Assembly (NCBI GenBank): GCA_002070605.1
Contig: MWDO01000005.1
Location: 27,234-91,233 of the forward strand
Source of the DNA: Spirochaetes bacterium ADurb.Bin133
GTDB taxonomy: Bacteria > Spirochaetota > GWE2-31-10 > MWDO01
Direction: 5' to 3'
Length of the DNA: 64,000 bases
Shown here: piece by piece, positions 34,817 through 43,488 of the stretch
Layout: each line of letters starts with the position of its first letter
Numbering within the stretch: the first letter of the stretch is position 1
The notes under the pieces: model-generated
Told to the model about the DNA's origin: nothing
The model's input: the letters and a program-made list of their open reading frames with translations, nothing else
Database searches by the model: none
Position numbers and translations under genes: made by a program

Positions 34817-36589
34817 ATGAGTAAAAATTGGATAGAAAAAATTGAAGAGTTGGATTATGCGTTTCAACCGATTGTTAATCCTTACGCGGGCTCTATCTAC
34901 GGCGTCGAGGCGTTATTGAGGAATACGGAAAAATTAGGATATAAAGAGATAAGCGAGTTTTTTGACGACGCCTATAGTCAGGGGGTATTGTTTAACGTAG
35001 ATATTATGCTAAGGGAAAAGGCGATAAGTAAATTTATTACGATACCCTTTTGTAATAAGATAAAGTTATTTTATAATTACGATCCCCGCATTCTTGAAAT
35101 GAACGACTACAAAAACGGCTTTACCGAAAATATTTTACAAAAATATAATCTCGATAGCCAGAACATCTGTTTTGAAATTAATGAAAAATATCAGATATTG
35201 AAAATTGATAATTTAAGAAATTTTATAAACGGTTTAAAAGAACGGAATATAAAAGTCGCTCTCGACGATTTTGGAGCCGGATTTTCCGGACTGGAACTTT
35301 TTTATCATTCAGACCCCGATTTTATTAAATTTGACAGATTTTTGATATCCGGAATAGACAACGATATAAAAAAGAAGTCGTTCTGTTCGCATATTATTAG
35401 CTTGTGTAAATTATTCGGGATAATAGTAATCGCCGAGGGGGTAGAGACTTTGGCTGAGTTTTATACCTGCAAAGATATCGGATTTGATCTTATTCAGGGC
35501 TTCTTTATTCAAAGACCGCAAATTGAGGTTGCGTCGTTACAGTTATCCAACGATAATATCAAAAATTTAATCTCAAGACGAAAAAATATTTCAAAAAACG
35601 AAGAGATGATCAATAACGAAATGATTGTTTTAGATACGATTAGCGTCGACGACAATATAAAAATAATATTTGAAAAATTTCATGAAAATCTTAATTATAA
35701 CTTTTTCCCCGTCGTAGATTCAAACAACTATCCTATGGGAATTCTTCATGAGAAAAAAATTAAAAGTTACGTTTATTCTCCTTACGGGAAGGAGTTGTTA
35801 TACAACAAATCGTTTAACAAATCGATAAGTAAATTTTTATCTTTTTGCCCGGTCGCCGATATAAATACTTCGCAAGAGGCGTTTTTAGAGATATTTGTCA
35901 ATAATCCCGAATCTCAAGGAATTTTAATTACCAAAGAGATGAAATATGTGGGATTTCTTAACGCCAAGTCTTTGTTGAATATGATAAATCTGAAGAATCT
36001 ATCTTACGCAAGAGAGATAAATCCTTTGACAAAACTACCCGGAAACATGATGATAAACGAATATATAGGCGGTATTTTTGAGAATAACGAACATAATTTT
36101 TATCTTGTATATTTTGATTTTGATAATTTTAAACCTTTTAACGATAAATTTGGTTTTAGACAGGGCGATAGAGCGATACTATATTTTGCCGATTTACTTA
36201 GAAAAGAGGCGCATGAAAAAGAGCGTTTTATTGGGCACATCGGCGGCGACGATTTCTTTGTAGGATTTAAAAGCGATACGGATATTAAAGAAAAAGTAAT
36301 TCAAAAGGTTTTAAATATCGTCGACGATTTTTCAAACGCAATGCTGTCGTTTTTTGACAAAGAGGACGTAGAACGGGGATACTACTTTTCTAAAGACAGA
36401 AACGGCGAACTTTGTAAATTCGCATTCCTTAGCGTAAGCGCCGGAATAATAGAGATAGAAAAAGATTTCAGAGATTTTAGCGACGATACGATAGGAGAAG
36501 TTTTGGCGGTAATAAAGAAAGACGCTAAAAGTTCAAAGATGAAAATCTCATATAAAAAATTAGGCGTCGAAGTCTACGCATATTGCTGA
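34817..36589 (+). CDS. EAL-CBS-GGDEF cyclic di-GMP signalling protein
   Basis: 590 residues from the ATG at 34817 (a TTG lies six bases upstream in frame; neither has a clear ribosome site). The EAL domain (about 10-245) keeps VEALLR, NYDPR, FEINE, DDFGAGFSG, IKFDR, AEGVET and QGFF, so it should hydrolyse c-di-GMP. Two CBS-like segments follow (about 275-400). The C-terminal GGDEF domain has FDFDNFKPFNDKFGF and GGDDF, a permitted variant of the active-site motif, without an RxxD inhibitory site at the usual place. It may switch between synthesis and breakdown under CBS ligand control. It is divergent from the phosphatase gene. Confidence 0.9.
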   Translation: MSKNWIEKIEELDYAFQPIVNPYAGSIYGVEALLRNTEKLGYKEISEFFDDAYSQGVLFNVDIMLREKAISKFITIPFCNKIKLFYNYDPRILEMNDYKNGFTENILQKYNLDSQNICFEINEKYQILKIDNLRNFINGLKERNIKVALDDFGAGFSGLELFYHSDPDFIKFDRFLISGIDNDIKKKSFCSHIISLCKLFGIIVIAEGVETLAEFYTCKDIGFDLIQGFFIQRPQIEVASLQLSNDNIKNLISRRKNISKNEEMINNEMIVLDTISVDDNIKIIFEKFHENLNYNFFPVVDSNNYPMGILHEKKIKSYVYSPYGKELLYNKSFNKSISKFLSFCPVADINTSQEAFLEIFVNNPESQGILITKEMKYVGFLNAKSLLNMINLKNLSYAREINPLTKLPGNMMINEYIGGIFENNEHNFYLVYFDFDNFKPFNDKFGFRQGDRAILYFADLLRKEAHEKERFIGHIGGDDFFVGFKSDTDIKEKVIQKVLNIVDDFSNAMLSFFDKEDVERGYYFSKDRNGELCKFAFLSVSAGIIEIEKDFRDFSDDTIGEVLAVIKKDAKSSKMKISYKKLGVEVYAYC

Positions 36590-36634
36590 GTTGCGCGCAA
36601 TATTTTTGATAAACTTAATATTAGCGGATAGGTT

Positions 36635-37264
36635 ATGAAAAATATCGTTATTTTAATTTTTATATTATTTTTTAATTGTTTTGTATTTTCAAACGACTCT
36701 AATAAAAAAGATATAAATTGGGACGCCGTTCATAACCTGGTAGATATTAGTCATCGAGGAAAAATTGGAGGATACGCTTCGTTTGATTCAACTCGTTCGG
36801 GATCAATGGACATTAATTATGGAGTTTCTTTTCAGTTTTTTAGGATTCTAAAATTCTATTATATCATTGACTTTTCTTTTGAATCTAATATCTTTTTTGT
36901 GTTTGACGAATATAATAAATTTCCCAGACTCACGGTTGGATTTGGTTTGATTAGTTGCAGTCTTAGATTTCATATAATACCTATTCCCGTTATTAAATGC
37001 AGTTTATTTATTGAAGGGATCATTGGTTTAGTAATATATACGCAAAGTTATCCTGATAACGGAACTAATATAAATGGTATGAGACATTTGGGCGGCGGTA
37101 TTGAATACTATATTAATGATTATAGCAGTTTGTTCTTTTCATTATTATGGTTTCACACATCAAACAACGACGTTTATGGCAGAGAAAGGAATCCCTCTTT
37201 AAATTCTATCGGTCTTAGTATCGGTTTTAAATTAAGTTTTTTGGGTAGAAAGTACAAAATATAA
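36635..37264 (+). CDS. PagL-like outer-membrane lipid A deacylase / acyloxyacyl hydrolase
   Basis: 209 residues. Signal peptide (about 1-19) and a mature part of alternating beta-strands suited to an eight-stranded barrel. Near the end WFHTSNNDVYGRERNPSLNSIGLSIGFKL matches the PagL active-site region: the His and Ser of HxSN, the NP-x-x-N segment and a final G-F strand. A Glu lies in the intervening loop (GRERNP), close to where PagL has its third catalytic residue. It would remove an acyl chain from lipid A, implying LPS in this organism. It follows the c-di-GMP gene by 45 bp. Confidence 0.65.
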   Translation: MKNIVILIFILFFNCFVFSNDSNKKDINWDAVHNLVDISHRGKIGGYASFDSTRSGSMDINYGVSFQFFRILKFYYIIDFSFESNIFFVFDEYNKFPRLTVGFGLISCSLRFHIIPIPVIKCSLFIEGIIGLVIYTQSYPDNGTNINGMRHLGGGIEYYINDYSSLFFSLLWFHTSNNDVYGRERNPSLNSIGLSIGFKLSFLGRKYKI

Positions 37265-37289
37265 AACGCGACTCGCAACAATTTATAGT

Positions 37290-37585
37290 CGGTTTTTTGG
37301 GGGTGGGGGAAATTCGACGCATATGGGATATTTTGTTTTTAACGGCGCAAGCCCGCTGAGGTCCCGGCATGAGCTGTATTTAGTATTTTAGTATATTCAA
37401 AACGGGAATTCCCGCTTTTATCGGGGCGCGACAATTGTCGCATAAAAATTCGACGCATACGCATCGCAACGCTCCTCGAGGAAAAATGACACATATGGGA
37501 CGCGGCGATAAGGCGCGGCGCGTCCCATATATACAGCCCATATGTGTCAATTTTAAATTACTACTTTCTATTCCCCAAAAAACCG
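37290..37585 (+). repeat. CATATG array R7 with terminal inverted arms
   Basis: Left arm CGGTTTTTTGGGG (37290-37302) and right arm CCCCAAAAAACCG (37573-37585) are exact inverted copies. Inside are CATATG centres at about 37320, 37492 and 37550, CGACAATTGTCG at 37429-37440 and the palindrome CGGGAATTCCCG at 37403-37414. About 120 bp (37316-37450) also occurs in R12. The element sits between convergent genes. Confidence 0.88.
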
Positions 37586-37597
37586 AAGGAGCGCATT

Positions 37598-40009
37598 TTA
37601 TTGTAAGTTTGCTTTTAACTTATTATTAATAGGATAGGATCGGTTATATTTTACAAAATTATTAATTATAGAATCCCAATTATAATTTTCAATTGCATTG
37701 CGTCTTGAGTCGGCGCAAATTTTGTCATACAAATCGGGGCTATAGTCATGTAATTTTATCATATTTATAATTTTTTTTCGCCAATGTTTAACGTCGTTTG
37801 ATTCGACGACATATCCGGTAACATAATTGACGATTATCTCTTTGGGACCGCCTATATCCGATACTAGCGCCGGAAGCCCGCATGATTGAGCTTCTAGAAC
37901 GGACATACCATATGTGTCGGTGTTGCTTGGGAAAACAAACAAATCGGCTCCGGAATACACTTCGGGGAGATTTTCTCTTTTTATTTCGCCGATAAAATAA
38001 ACTCTTTTATAATCTTTCATTTTATTTTTTAATTTTGGTAAATAAGGTCCGTTTCCGGCTATTATAAGGTTGGTCTCTTTGTTATCTCTCAAAACCTCTT
38101 TATAAACCTCCATGAGAAAATCCAAATTTTTATCTTTTGAAATCCTCCCCGTAAAAAGAAGATTAAATCCCTTCTTTATACTATTTTTTTCCAGAAAGTT
38201 TTCTCCCGCTTTTTTATTTGGGGAAAACATACTCCAGTCGATTCCTCTTTTAAAAATCTCCATTTTATTTTTGTCAAATCCTCTTTCCGTTAAAACATTA
38301 ATGTATTCGTTTGTCGGAACTTCGATAGCGTCCATAGCCGAATAAAACCATTTTGTATAACGTTCAATAAGGTTTACCACGGTATCGTCGTTAAGAATTT
38401 CTTTTGATTGCAAAGTAAAATCGGTATGGTACACGCCTACGGCTTTAACTTTTAGAAGATTAGCGGCAAGCAGTCCTAGTAATCCTATAGGACCCGGAGT
38501 CGATATATAAATCTCGTCGGGATTTTGATCGCTAATTTCTTTCAAGGAGGATAAAACGGACGGCAAGCGGATTTTTAACTTTTCATAAGCGGGCAGTTTG
38601 AATTTGAATATTTCTTTGAGGTTTATAATGTTCGGATTTATCGCCCCGTCGGTTTCTTTTTCCGAATAGCAGGATACGATTTTTATGTTTTTATTCTTTT
38701 TATAAGCTAAGCCGGCGATCTGTTTTAAAGTATGAGATACGCCGTTAAGATCGTTTATCGTATCGGTAAACCAAAGTATCTTCTTTTCAGCGCCGTCGTC
38801 TATTTCAAACCTGGTTTTTATATCTCCTAATAGATTTCTGTCTGAAAACATATGCTTGAAAGTTGAAATAAAAGGACCGGATAAAAATATTCCCGATAAA
38901 AACATAGCAAAATTGTTAAGTATTTTGAAAAAATTACCTTTTTTTAAGTCCGTTTTAATCGATATTAAAACATTCTTTATAAAAATATCGGAAATTAGCG
39001 ATACCTTCTCATAAACTACGTCAAGTCTCTGTTCTATATCGATAAATTCTACATTATATATGTCGTTTAACAATTCAAAGAAGGTTTTTTTTATTTCTGA
39101 AAATTCTTTGTTCTTATTCTTTTTAAATTTTCGACATTTTAATTTGTCCCATATCGTAAGTTTGTTTTTTTCAAAAAGCAATTCGTTAATATAGCTCGTT
39201 ATTCCATTCGGTAAATTTAAACTATTACTTTTCGTATAGTCGTACGCTATTTTATATATAGAAAAAGCCAAGCCCCTAAAATCGTTATTTCTTCCGGCCG
39301 CGGTTGTAGATTTGTTTTTAATATTATTAATAAACTCTTTAACAGAATTTGCTTGAGTTTCGGTATAGGTTTTTGAAATGAAAAAATCGGCGTGGTCGTC
39401 GGAGCCTCCCGTGAAACCTTTGATCCAGGGTTTATCGCTTGCCGGGTCAATATTGTGTTTTATTTTCAAATCGTTAATAATCTCGGGGGTTAAGCCGGTT
39501 AATACCGTATGCCATAAATTGTTGCTCCGTTTACTTCTGGCTCCGTTGATAACTTCAAAAACGTCGAATAGTAATATAAGTTTTTCAATATGGTCGAGAG
39601 TTAATTTATTATTGACGGAATAGGTAGCGTGAGCCAGAGAATATGCGATATTTTCATCTATTATATAACGCCTTAAATCGTAAATATTTTTCCTCAATTC
39701 CTGAATTATTAAAAATTGTTCTTCCGTAATATCGTATAACAAAATATGAATTTTACAGCCGTCTTCGGGGAAATAGGTAGTAGCTTCCATACTCACGAAC
39801 GTATCTTCGGGATGATTCTTCTTTAATAAAAGGGCTCCGTCTATTCTGTTATGATCCGTTATTGTTACGTAAGTCATACCATTTTCTTTTGCTTTTCTAT
39901 AAATTGTTTCCGGATCCGTATAAGACTCTTGGGCTCCAAGTCTTTGCAGAAACCAATCGGAAGGGCGCTCTGAATAAATAGAGTGAACGTGTAAATCTGA
40001 TTTTGACAT
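37598..40009 (-). CDS. PHP-domain / GT4 glycosyltransferase fusion
   Basis: 803 residues. The N-terminal 230 residues are a PHP phosphoesterase-type domain: DLHVHSIYSERP, TITDHNRIDGAL, MEATTYFPEDG, SLAHATYS and GGSDDHADF give the usual His/Asp metal ligands. A helical linker (about 240-400) precedes a GT-B glycosyltransferase of family 4: nucleotide-sugar domain with LLFTGRISKDKNLDFLMEVY, IAGNGPYLPKL and the donor-site motif FPSNTDTYGMSVLEAQSCGLPALVSDIGG. It should build an envelope glycan or glycolipid; the PHP part may remove phosphate or process the product. The right array R7 abuts its 3' end. AGGA precedes the ATG by 6 nt. Confidence 0.88.
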   Translation of the reverse strand: MSKSDLHVHSIYSERPSDWFLQRLGAQESYTDPETIYRKAKENGMTYVTITDHNRIDGALLLKKNHPEDTFVSMEATTYFPEDGCKIHILLYDITEEQFLIIQELRKNIYDLRRYIIDENIAYSLAHATYSVNNKLTLDHIEKLILLFDVFEVINGARSKRSNNLWHTVLTGLTPEIINDLKIKHNIDPASDKPWIKGFTGGSDDHADFFISKTYTETQANSVKEFINNIKNKSTTAAGRNNDFRGLAFSIYKIAYDYTKSNSLNLPNGITSYINELLFEKNKLTIWDKLKCRKFKKNKNKEFSEIKKTFFELLNDIYNVEFIDIEQRLDVVYEKVSLISDIFIKNVLISIKTDLKKGNFFKILNNFAMFLSGIFLSGPFISTFKHMFSDRNLLGDIKTRFEIDDGAEKKILWFTDTINDLNGVSHTLKQIAGLAYKKNKNIKIVSCYSEKETDGAINPNIINLKEIFKFKLPAYEKLKIRLPSVLSSLKEISDQNPDEIYISTPGPIGLLGLLAANLLKVKAVGVYHTDFTLQSKEILNDDTVVNLIERYTKWFYSAMDAIEVPTNEYINVLTERGFDKNKMEIFKRGIDWSMFSPNKKAGENFLEKNSIKKGFNLLFTGRISKDKNLDFLMEVYKEVLRDNKETNLIIAGNGPYLPKLKNKMKDYKRVYFIGEIKRENLPEVYSGADLFVFPSNTDTYGMSVLEAQSCGLPALVSDIGGPKEIIVNYVTGYVVESNDVKHWRKKIINMIKLHDYSPDLYDKICADSRRNAIENYNWDSIINNFVKYNRSYPINNKLKANLQ

Positions 40010-40097
40010 ACCAATCCTGCTTATATGTTAATTTTAATGGATAAGTATGCTATTATTGTTAATAATAAAAAAAAATAAAATTATTTTTTGATTAATT

Positions 40098-40898
40098 TTA
40101 TAAATATTTTTTAGGAATTTTACCGATTTGACTCGCGTAGAGTTCGATATGATCTTTGATCGTGCTGGAGTTTATCTTTGGCAGGAGGACCTCTTCGACT
40201 TGAAAGAAACCGACCGACGCCGACATAACGACGTTGATTTTAATAGAGCGCTCTTTACCTTCGGATATTTCGATAGATTCAACAGCTTCGGACGAATACA
40301 TATGTATGTCGCCGTTTTTACCGACAGAATCCCTGTCGTGCGGAATTCGGGCTCGTCCTTTTTCGCAATCGCAACCGTCGGCGACTAAAATGATACCCGC
40401 TTCGACGCTCGATATTTTTAACGAACGCATATGTCCCAAAATCGCCTCTAATATCAAAGATTTGACGGCGACCTTTTTTCTAACGTCGTCGCAATAGTAG
40501 GTACTCAAAATTCTCTCTATGATTGGAGCCCCTAAAGTTACGGAGTGTTTTTCATGATCGTCCCGCGAAACGCACATTCCGATATCGTGGATAAACGCCG
40601 CGACGCATAATGCGACAAGCCCGTCGTCAAAATCGCCGGCGTTCTCTTTTTCGATGTTTAGCAATACCCCTTTATCGTGAAGAAGGTTGGCTATGATAAT
40701 CGCGTTTTTCAGGACTCTTCTCATATGATAAGCTCCGTGGTCGTTATACAAAAGCCTATCTACCGAAACGATATTTGAATAGTCTTGAAGAGCCGCTATC
40801 TCGGCGTCGGCAAATAGAGTTTTAACTACCGCGAGGGGCTTGCTTTTCAAAATCGAAAGTATGTCGTCTTCAATATTTCTTAAAATCTCGATCTGCAT
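40098..40898 (-). CDS. HD-domain phosphohydrolase
   Basis: 266 residues from the ATG at 40898, with GGAG 7 nt upstream; an in-frame TTG 12 bp earlier overlaps that ribosome site. The HD pattern is present: His in HGAYHMRRV (about 55), the HD pair in FIHDIGM (about 105), His in EAILGH and an Asp in LVADGCDCEKGR. Such proteins hydrolyse nucleotides or nucleotide second messengers, and the substrate is not evident here. It lies between the PHP-glycosyltransferase and the Omp85-like gene, all on the same strand with short gaps. Confidence 0.82.
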   Translation of the reverse strand: MQIEILRNIEDDILSILKSKPLAVVKTLFADAEIAALQDYSNIVSVDRLLYNDHGAYHMRRVLKNAIIIANLLHDKGVLLNIEKENAGDFDDGLVALCVAAFIHDIGMCVSRDDHEKHSVTLGAPIIERILSTYYCDDVRKKVAVKSLILEAILGHMRSLKISSVEAGIILVADGCDCEKGRARIPHDRDSVGKNGDIHMYSSEAVESIEISEGKERSIKINVVMSASVGFFQVEEVLLPKINSSTIKDHIELYASQIGKIPKKYL

Positions 40899-40955
40899 TC
40901 TGTTCTCCAATCAACTTTTTTATAAGTTGGCTCAATATAAATTACTAGGATATTT

Positions 40956-42404
40956 CTAAAAAATATCGCTAAACGATATAACTATATCAAAAGCGTCCGA
41001 AAAATCTTGGTAAACGGCCAATTTTGTAATATTTATCGCAAAATCGATTCTGCCTGAAAAATGTAAAAAATAGGGGAATAATTTTAATCCGACGCCCGCC
41101 GAAGCGGCCGGGAAAAAATAATTGCCGTTTGAGACGCTTAGATATAACAATTTGTCTTTGTCAAATGAGTTTTTAACGAGCCTAATATCGGGTCTGTACC
41201 AAAAATAATCGGTATAATAGCTTAAATTATCTATAACAAAGCCAAAATCGGCAAAAACAGACAGATATAGTATAAATCTAGCCGGTTTTGGAAAATTATT
41301 CTGATCTACGGCGGATAAGAACTCTACGTCTGCTAAGGGGATCAGGAATTCAACATTGAAAAGCGCGCTAGCCCAACCGATAAGTTCGAAGTTTTTATAT
41401 CCTCTGATAAAGGGATCGCCTGAAAAGTTGTCGTTGATATTGTAATTAATCGTTCCGATAAACCGCGCTTTTAAAAGGAATTCTTTATAAATCTTTTTGT
41501 AGAAGCGGTCTTCGACCCTAAATTTAAACTTGAAAGAGTCTCCGATAGAGCCGACGGAAGTAGGGAGCAAAAAATTAAAGCCGGCTTTGAGAATATTACC
41601 GACTTGAACCGTTTCGGTCTGTTTCAGCTTGTTCCAGACAAATTCCTGTCCTAAATCGATATAAAAATTGTTCTCCTTTACGTTTTTAACGATTTCCGAT
41701 CGGTCGATCAGCGAATCGATATATATGTAGGAAAATTTCAGCGTAGTTATAGAATTCAATTCAATAAGCGGAATCCTATAATTTACGCCAATGAGGGAGT
41801 CTATGCCGAAATCTGAAACCTTATTAAATTTTACCTGCAACAAACTCCATATTTTATTAAACGTATTAAGTATGAAATTTGAGTCTTTGTCGTAATATTG
41901 ATACGAATAATATTGCGGCGCCGAAGTATAAATTGCGTGATTTGTAAATATTGAAACTCTTCCTTTCAGGATATTGGGGAATTCCAAGCCGAAATGGTTG
42001 TAAAACCGCTCGTTTTGACCAAAAGAGGAGGCAAATATCGCAGAGTTGAATTTGCCGTCGAAATTGTCCATTTTATATAAAAAACCGAGATCAAAGCCTC
42101 TATTTAGAGAAAAACCGCCGAACGGCGAGAAAATAAACGGAAAACGCGGCAGTAAATTGGTATTCTGCTTTATATTATATCTATCAACGGAGACGTTATT
42201 TAACCTGATATTCTCTTTCCATATCAGATTTTTGACGTAATCTTCGTTTATTTTATAATTCTTAACGAATACGTCGACGTATAAATCGTCGGAAGGGTCG
42301 ATCGCGATATACTCGTAAATCCAATCGTAATTGTCGCCGGTCGTATCCGATGAAAAAATGTTATAAGAGATAATCAATATGAAAAATATGCATAATCTTC
42401 TCAT
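40956..42404 (-). CDS. Omp85/BamA-superfamily outer-membrane barrel without POTRA repeats
   Basis: 482 residues. Signal peptide (about 1-19), a short N-terminal region and then amphipathic strands to the end, finishing SFSDIF with terminal Phe. FIRGYKNFELIGWASALFNVEFLIPL in the C-terminal third matches the conserved Omp85 L6 loop (RGY/RGF) and its following strand, placing it near the surface antigen D15 family. The absence of room for POTRA domains means it is not BamA itself. The function, protein or lipid export, is open. Confidence 0.65.
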   Translation of the reverse strand: MRRLCIFFILIISYNIFSSDTTGDNYDWIYEYIAIDPSDDLYVDVFVKNYKINEDYVKNLIWKENIRLNNVSVDRYNIKQNTNLLPRFPFIFSPFGGFSLNRGFDLGFLYKMDNFDGKFNSAIFASSFGQNERFYNHFGLEFPNILKGRVSIFTNHAIYTSAPQYYSYQYYDKDSNFILNTFNKIWSLLQVKFNKVSDFGIDSLIGVNYRIPLIELNSITTLKFSYIYIDSLIDRSEIVKNVKENNFYIDLGQEFVWNKLKQTETVQVGNILKAGFNFLLPTSVGSIGDSFKFKFRVEDRFYKKIYKEFLLKARFIGTINYNINDNFSGDPFIRGYKNFELIGWASALFNVEFLIPLADVEFLSAVDQNNFPKPARFILYLSVFADFGFVIDNLSYYTDYFWYRPDIRLVKNSFDKDKLLYLSVSNGNYFFPAASAGVGLKLFPYFLHFSGRIDFAINITKLAVYQDFSDAFDIVISFSDIF

Positions 42405-42530
42405 AGCGGCGATCCCAAAAACAGAAATTCCGAACCGGCATAAATAGATTTTACAGATAATAGCGCGTTCAACATAAAATTGATAATATCATATTAGGAT
42501 TTTTAAATCAAGGTAAAATAGGCGACTTTT

Positions 42531-42694
42531 GCCCGTCGGTATTTTGGGACGGGAGAAATTGACACATATGATGTAAAGAATAAAATGACACATATGCGTC
42601 GCGTCGTTAACGCGCGACAATTGTCACATAAAGATTGACACATATGGGATGCAGCTCTCCTCGATGAAAAATCGACGCATATGTGTCAATTTTT
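42531..42694 (+). repeat. CATATG array R8, left part of an element enclosing a gene
   Basis: Left arm GCCCGTCGGTATTTTGGG (42531-42548). CATATG centres at about 42565, 42591, 42640 and 42679 and a variant module GTTAACGCG-CGACAATTGTCAC. The matching right arm CCCCCAAAAAACCGGGGGC is not at the end of the array but at 43331-43349, after the 171-residue gene. Confidence 0.82.
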
Positions 42695-42801
42695 TTAATT
42701 AGCAAAATATTTGTCATTTACTAAAAAATTATCCAAATTTTTGTAAAGAGTTTTCTACTTTTAGTTGTTATATATATTAAAGAAAAAAAGGAGAATGCTT
42801 T

Positions 42802-43317
42802 ATGAAAAACAAAAAACATTTATTTCACTTTATAGTGTCGGAATCTATGGATAACAACGTCATAGATTTTTTACTAAAAGAGTTCAAAATTAATACGTTC
42901 AGCGAGTTATTTGAAACTATGTTTCGCCTTATTGACAAAAAAATCTCAAAAATGAAGAGAATAATCGGGAATTGCCGTTCCGAATACGCCGTTATAGACA
43001 GTTCCGACGATAAAAGGCTGGATAAATACCTCAGGATTAGCGAAGCGGATTATCTCAGAATTAAAAAATGGCATTCTTTGTATAACGAATTTGGTATGGC
43101 TTCGACGGTTCGCGATATTATCTTGTTTTTTTATAACGGCGTTATGAAATACGGATTGGAAGGATTTCTTGAGATTGTTGGTAAGAAACTAAGGATTGAT
43201 AAATTGAAAAATGACTTTTTGGGTAAAATGACACAACTGTTAAATATAACCGCTCAAAAACAGCTATTATACTCGCTCGTAATCGAAAATTATCCCAAAT
43301 ACGTCTACTATACCTAA
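42802..43317 (+). CDS. 171-residue protein, copy 1: putative ribbon-helix-helix DNA-binding protein
   Basis: 171 residues, highly charged, no membrane segment. Residues about 70-112 (KYLRIS, then EADYLRIKKWHSLYNEFG, then ASTVRDIILFFYNGV) have the strand-helix-turn-helix layout of ribbon-helix-helix DNA-binding proteins. Overall size and layout recall the DUF1564 paralogous family of Leptospira, a loose resemblance I cannot test. About 92% identical to the protein at 51116, and the 110 bp upstream is also shared. GGAG lies 8 nt before the ATG. The gene lies between a CATATG array and a right-hand arm, inside what looks like one element (42531-43349). Confidence 0.75.
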   Translation: MKNKKHLFHFIVSESMDNNVIDFLLKEFKINTFSELFETMFRLIDKKISKMKRIIGNCRSEYAVIDSSDDKRLDKYLRISEADYLRIKKWHSLYNEFGMASTVRDIILFFYNGVMKYGLEGFLEIVGKKLRIDKLKNDFLGKMTQLLNITAQKQLLYSLVIENYPKYVYYT

Positions 43318-43330
43318 AATTATTTTTTAT

Positions 43331-43349
43331 CCCCCAAAAAACCGGGGGC
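43331..43349 (-). repeat. Right inverted arm closing the gene-containing element
   Basis: CCCCCAAAAAACCGGGGGC begins 14 bp after the stop of the 171-residue gene and is the inverted counterpart of the left arm at 42531-42548. The preceding ATTATTTTTTATCCCC also precedes the arm of R2 at 4410-4420. Confidence 0.7.
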
Positions 43350-43372
43350 GTACTTCTGCATAATCAAATTTG

Positions 43373-43401
43373 TTGACAAATAGGGCTAAAAAAATTATTC
43401 T
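43373..43401 (+). promoter_or_regulatory. Promoter of hslO
   Basis: TTGACA (43373-43378), 17-bp spacer, TATTCT (43396-43401). It lies about 20 bp beyond the right arm of the element, leaving a leader of about 80 nt. Confidence 0.6.
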
Positions 43402-43488
43402 CATATTCTGTCGTTACCGGGCAATTAGACCTGCGACGACGGTAAAAATTGAGAAAAATTAATCCTTATTTAGGAGAACGAAATAAGA

